NCBI GenBank assembly: GCA_021812265.1
Contig: JAKAOI010000059.1
Coordinates: 1 to 9,440, forward strand
Origin: Chloroflexota bacterium
GTDB taxonomy: Bacteria; Chloroflexota; Ktedonobacteria; Ktedonobacterales; JACDGC01
Reading direction: 5' to 3'
Length of the DNA: 9,440 nt
Below the pieces are notes generated by a model, which did not search any database, was not told the origin of the DNA, and worked only from the letters and a program-made list of their open reading frames with translations. The position numbers and the translations under genes are program-made. Position 1 is the first letter of the stretch. Each line of letters opens with the position of its first letter. Of the stretch, positions 6,851 to 9,440 are shown piece after piece.

Positions 6851-7531
6851 GTGAAAAATTTGGTTTATGATCCGGTTTCAGTAAAAGTATGGGGCAATTT
6901 TGCTTGTTTTACCAGACCTGAAATGAAAGTGGAGCGCGTCAGTTATGATTGTATGACTCCTTCCGCCGCGCGTGGCATTCTGGAAGCAATTTTTTGGAAA
7001 CCAGAATTTCATTGGGTCATCCGTGAAATACACGTCTTAAAGCCAATTCGCTATTATTCCATTCTGCGCAATGAGGTAAAAAGCCGCGCTTCTCTGCGCG
7101 CCGCAGAAAATTGGCTGAAATCACCCAACAATGATGGCGCGCGCAATGGTTATTACGCCGATGAAGATCGCACACAACGACATACATTGGCTTTGCGAGA
7201 TATTGCATATACCATCTATGCCGATGTAGCGCTGAATCCTCACGCCGTCGATAACCCTGCAAAATATCGCGATCAATTCCGCAGGCGCGTGGCCGGCGGG
7301 CAATGCTGCTCTACGCCATATTTCGGCGTGCGGGAATTTCCTGCCTATTTTTGCGAAGTTTCTGCCGCTGACACCTCAATTGCTTTATCTGCCGATATTG
7401 GCATGATGCTCTGGGATATAGCCTATAACCCAGATGGAACCGCGCGCGGAAATCCGCTGTTTTTCCATGCTCAGCTGGATAACGGCGTTCTGCGCATTCC
7501 GACACCCGAAGCCATGCAACAGGAGGCATAA
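6851..7531 (+). CDS. cas5c: Type I-C Cascade subunit and pre-crRNA endoribonuclease Cas5c (Cas5d)
   Basis: Cas5c holds the 5' handle of the crRNA in the I-C Cascade and, lacking a Cas6 in this subtype, also cuts the repeat RNA. The product is 226 residues from a GTG start. Family blocks are VKVWGNFACFTRPEMKVERVSY (positions 11-32), TPSAARGILEAIFWKPEF (36-53), the VLKPIRYYSILRNEV segment (62-76), DRTQRHTLALRDIAY (106-120), DNPAKYRDQFRRR (134-146) and the Cys-rich GGQCCSTPYFGVREFPAYF (149-167). The three positions proposed as catalytic in Bacillus halodurans Cas5d (Tyr46, Lys116, His117) appear to correspond to Phe48, Lys138 and Tyr139 here, by eye alignment. Such changes are not rare in the family, so activity need not be lost. 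cas5c follows cas3 by 17 nt and precedes cas8c by 5 nt. Confidence 0.95.
   Translation: MKNLVYDPVSVKVWGNFACFTRPEMKVERVSYDCMTPSAARGILEAIFWKPEFHWVIREIHVLKPIRYYSILRNEVKSRASLRAAENWLKSPNNDGARNGYYADEDRTQRHTLALRDIAYTIYADVALNPHAVDNPAKYRDQFRRRVAGGQCCSTPYFGVREFPAYFCEVSAADTSIALSADIGMMLWDIAYNPDGTARGNPLFFHAQLDNGVLRIPTPEAMQQEA
7521..7526 (+). promoter_or_regulatory. Ribosome-binding site for cas8c
   Basis: A consensus AGGAGG lies inside the last codons of cas5c, 10 nt before the ATG at 7537. It is the strongest Shine-Dalgarno match in the window and shows that translation of cas8c starts independently although only 5 nt separate the genes. Confidence 0.8.
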
Positions 7532-7536
7532 CATAC

Positions 7537-9273
7537 ATGTTGCTGCAGCAATTAGTCGCTTACGCACAAAATTCCGGTGAATTGCCGTCGATGCATTCAC
7601 GAAAAAATGTCCGCTATGTTATTCAGTTAGATGAATCGGGGCATTTTTTACAATGCTTAGATCGCTCGACAAAAGAGCAAAAAAATGGCCCAGAAATGCT
7701 TGGCCCGGATTATAAACGAGGCAATATTATCATTGCAAAACCTTTTTTTGATGACGGCCAGTATACTTTGGGTAAAGTTGACCCCAAAAAAGCTGACGAT
7801 CCCAAGAAGAAAGAACACGCGCAAAAATACCATGAACAATATACGCTGGCAATTCGCAACCTTGCCGCAACAATCAATGCTCCGTCGGTAAAAGCTGTCG
7901 ATAGTTTTTTGCAACATTATGATCTATTCGGAGAACCGCAGCTGGCAGATGTTGATGTAACTGCTGTATTCACATTTGAAGTAAACGGTATATTCCCCGT
8001 TCTGTTACCAGCTATACAGCAAAATTGGGTCAGCAAAACCGATGACAGCGCAACATCAGAAGAAGATTTGCCAACGCTGCGCTGCATTTCGTGCGGAGAA
8101 ATCCGCCCTGCGCTGAAGCGGCACCGAATACCCATTAAGGGAATACCCGACGGTCAAGCTACCGGCATGACCTTTATTTCGGCAAATAATGACGCTTTTG
8201 AATCATATGGATTGGAAAATTCCCTCATCGCGCCAACCTGCAAACCTTGCAGTGAACAGATTAGCAACGCTTTCAATGCATTGTTGAAAGACCAAAAAAC
8301 TCATATCAATATCGGATCAACGGCGTATATTTTCTGGACAAAAAATTCTGATTTTTCTTTTGGAAGCCTGATTACGGATCCGGACGAAAGTGAATTGCAA
8401 ACTCTTTTTCGTTCCGCATATACCGGCAAAGCAGGAACAGAAACTACGGCAGACGAAAACGCATTTTATGCTGCCGCGCTTTCTGCCAGCGGGGCGCGTG
8501 TGGTGGTAAGGGATTGGCTGGAAACTACCGTTACCAAAGTAAAAGAAAACTTACGCACATATTTTCAGCTGCAAAGCATTGTTGATGAATCCGGCGGAAA
8601 ACTATTATGGTTTAATCTCTGGCGCTTAACAAACAGTGTAACAAATTCCAAAAGCAAAGTGGAAAAACCTTCCCCGCTTACCACACAAGCATTGATGCGG
8701 CTTGCGCTGCAAGGAGGCATTCTGCCCCAATGGATTTTATATCAGGTTGTGCGCCGCCTGCGCGCGGAACAAAAAGTAAAAAGTGAGCACGCGGCGTTAA
8801 TTAAAATGGTACTACTCTCACAAAATATCGGAAAGGATACACAGTACATGGCACAATTGGAAGATGACATAAGCGAACCCGCCTATGTATGCGGACGTTT
8901 GCTTGCTGTTATTGAGTCAATTCAACGCGAAGCCCTTGGTGATGTGAACGCAACAGTAACAGATCGCTTTTACGGCACCGCGTCATCTGCGCCGGCGTCG
9001 GTTTTCAGCAGACTTCTGCGCGGCGCGCAAGATCACTTAAGCAGGCTGCGCAAAGATAGGCCAGGAACTTATTTCGCGCTGGATACCCGCTTACAAGAGA
9101 TTATGAAACGCCTGAATACATTCCCCGCAACGTTAGATTTACAAGAGCAGGGAATGTTTGCGCTGGGCTTTTATCATCAAAAAGCTGCGGACAGAAAAGC
9201 GGCTAAAGAACGAAGTGAAGCCCGAAAACAAAATGAAGCAAATCAACCGGAAACAACTTCCGGAAACAAATAA
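7537..9273 (+). CDS. cas8c: Type I-C Cascade large subunit Cas8c (Csd1)
   Basis: Cas8c recognises the protospacer-adjacent motif, opens the DNA and recruits Cas3. The product is 578 residues, typical for Csd1. The N-terminal domain carries a run of the form RYVIQLDESG followed by a lysine-rich KVDPKKADDPKKK stretch. A probable zinc-binding site is formed by CISC (Cys183, Cys186) and CKPC (Cys235, Cys238). Between them lie KGIPDGQATGMTFISANN and the family signature AFESYG. The C-terminal region SEPAYVCGRLLAVIESIQREAL, in pieces, then DRFYGTASSAPASVFSRLL and FALGFYHQ, is strongly conserved in Csd1 and equals the Cas11c region. The tail is hydrophilic (ending TTSGNK). It begins 5 nt after cas5c with a consensus AGGAGG site. 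The last 142 codons, including the stop, also form an internal cas11c gene. Confidence 0.95.
   Translation: MLLQQLVAYAQNSGELPSMHSRKNVRYVIQLDESGHFLQCLDRSTKEQKNGPEMLGPDYKRGNIIIAKPFFDDGQYTLGKVDPKKADDPKKKEHAQKYHEQYTLAIRNLAATINAPSVKAVDSFLQHYDLFGEPQLADVDVTAVFTFEVNGIFPVLLPAIQQNWVSKTDDSATSEEDLPTLRCISCGEIRPALKRHRIPIKGIPDGQATGMTFISANNDAFESYGLENSLIAPTCKPCSEQISNAFNALLKDQKTHINIGSTAYIFWTKNSDFSFGSLITDPDESELQTLFRSAYTGKAGTETTADENAFYAAALSASGARVVVRDWLETTVTKVKENLRTYFQLQSIVDESGGKLLWFNLWRLTNSVTNSKSKVEKPSPLTTQALMRLALQGGILPQWILYQVVRRLRAEQKVKSEHAALIKMVLLSQNIGKDTQYMAQLEDDISEPAYVCGRLLAVIESIQREALGDVNATVTDRFYGTASSAPASVFSRLLRGAQDHLSRLRKDRPGTYFALDTRLQEIMKRLNTFPATLDLQEQGMFALGFYHQKAADRKAAKERSEARKQNEANQPETTSGNK
8831..8837 (+). 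promoter_or_regulatory. Internal ribosome-binding site for cas11c
   Basis: GAAAGGA lies within cas8c, 10 nt before the in-frame ATG at 8848. It contains the same AAAGGA core used for csx15 and cas5c in this window, and it decides the cas11c start over the in-frame ATG at 8806, which has no such site. Confidence 0.6.
8848..9273 (+). CDS. cas11c: Type I-C small subunit Cas11c, translated from an internal start in cas8c
   Basis: In studied type I-C systems the Cascade small subunit is made from an internal start within cas8c, and this sequence shows such a start. The ATG at 8848 is in the cas8c frame (Met438 of Cas8c) and would yield 141 residues beginning MAQLEDDISEPAY. It ends at the shared cas8c stop at 9273. 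The product is helical, covering GRLLAVIESIQREAL, the ASVFSRLLRGAQDHLSRLRK helix pair and the FALGFYHQKAADRK segment, as expected for Cas11 proteins that bridge the Cas7 backbone on the target-strand side. An in-frame ATG at 8806 is an alternative with no ribosome-binding site. Internal initiation is inferred from this sequence plus the known I-C precedent, not shown directly. Confidence 0.7.
   Translation: MAQLEDDISEPAYVCGRLLAVIESIQREALGDVNATVTDRFYGTASSAPASVFSRLLRGAQDHLSRLRKDRPGTYFALDTRLQEIMKRLNTFPATLDLQEQGMFALGFYHQKAADRKAAKERSEARKQNEANQPETTSGNK
9247..9263 (+). other. Small perfect inverted repeat at the end of cas8c/cas11c
   Basis: CCGGAA and TTCCGG, with a 5-nt spacer ACAAC, form a perfect 6-bp stem in the last codons of cas8c, 34 nt before the cas7c start. 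The following bases are A-rich and not U-rich, so this is not a rho-independent terminator. It may be an RNA-stability or processing hairpin, or chance. Confidence 0.35.
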
Positions 9274-9281
9274 ACAGTTAT

Positions 9282-9288
9282 AAAGGAG
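9282..9288 (+). promoter_or_regulatory. Ribosome-binding site for cas7c
   Basis: AAAGGAG in the 24-nt gap after cas8c lies 9 nt before the ATG at 9298. A strong site fits the need for several Cas7c copies per Cascade. Confidence 0.8.
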
Positions 9289-9297
9289 CCATACACT

Positions 9298-9440
9298 ATG
9301 GCAAAAAATATCTATACCGATCCGGCAAAACGGCAAGATTTTATGTTTCTATTCGATGTAACCAACGGTAATCCAAATGGAGACCCCGACGCAGGCAATT
9401 TACCCAGGGTAGACCCGGAAACAATGCATGGCATGGTAAC
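9298..9440 (+). CDS. cas7c: Type I-C Cascade backbone protein Cas7c (Csd2), 3' end cut off by the window
   Basis: Cas7c forms the multi-copy filament that coats the crRNA spacer in the I-C Cascade. Only the first 47 codons plus two bases are present. They read [20 protein letters not shown] and then [21 protein letters not shown], the very conserved N-terminal block of Csd2/Cas7c (the family form is [24 protein letters not shown]). The ATG at 9298 follows AAAGGAG with good spacing. The gene runs off the window edge; the rest, and probably cas4, cas1, cas2 and a CRISPR array, would lie downstream. Family identification from this block is secure. Confidence 0.95.
   Translation, partial: MAKNIYTDPAKRQDFMFLFDVTNGNPNGDPDAGNLPRVDPETMHGMV

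Noticed and set aside
7093..7107. Inverted repeat TCTGCG-CGC-CGCAGA within cas5c
   Set aside because: It lies in well-conserved coding sequence (RAAENW region), with a GC-rich codon run explaining it; no repeat copies or regulatory context were seen.
7540..7551. 12-bp palindrome TTGCTGCAGCAA just after the cas8c start codon, also present near 3701-3712 in the CARF-HEPN gene
   Set aside because: Both copies encode Leu-Leu-Gln-Gln in frame, a simple codon pattern. They are in unrelated contexts, and the palindrome can form only a 4-bp stem. No evidence for an operator.
1..9440. CRISPR array, tracrRNA, tRNA or insertion sequence
   Set aside because: No regularly spaced repeats, no cloverleaf sequence and no transposase frame were found on either strand; nearly every base is in an assigned Cas gene.

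Overview
This window is the seam between two CRISPR-Cas effector loci, all on the + strand. The left part holds the end of a type III-B (Cmr) effector operon: 5'-truncated cmr4, then cmr5 and cmr6. The middle holds three consecutive genes of the cyclic-oligoadenylate (cOA) signalling type: a CARF protein of the NE0113/ring-nuclease-like family with a C-terminal helix-turn-helix, a CARF-HEPN ribonuclease of the TM1812/Csx1-like family, and a small Csx15 protein. The right part is a type I-C interference operon in its usual order: cas3, cas5c, cas8c (with an internal Cas11c start) and the first 47 codons of cas7c.

Packing is operon-like throughout. cmr4/cmr5 overlap by 11 nt, cmr5/cmr6 by 8 nt and the CARF-HEPN gene/csx15 by 4 nt. 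All remaining gaps are 3 to 24 nt. No intergenic stretch exceeds 24 nt, and I see no CRISPR array, tRNA, rRNA, insertion sequence or convincing terminator. The adaptation genes (cas4, cas1, cas2), the array, cas10/cmr2, cmr1, cmr3 and any cas6 would have to lie outside the window.

How the genes likely work together: the Cmr complex binds target RNA with a crRNA, and Cas10 (off-window) makes cOA. The CARF-HEPN protein is the probable cOA-activated RNase. Csx15 and the NE0113-type CARF protein are candidates to bind or degrade cOA, and the latter's helix-turn-helix could turn the signal into transcriptional control. The downstream I-C genes form a DNA-targeting Cascade (Cas5c, Cas7c, Cas8c, Cas11c) that recruits the nuclease-helicase Cas3. 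Cas5c normally also processes I-C pre-crRNA, so it may supply guides to the Cmr complex as well.

The organism is a bacterium of intermediate base composition that uses AAAGGA-type ribosome-binding sites and some GTG starts. I cannot name the taxon from this sequence. The most interesting points are the CARF plus LuxR-like HTH protein placed between the two systems, the degenerate DxTHG motif in the CARF-HEPN effector, and the well-supported internal Cas11c start.
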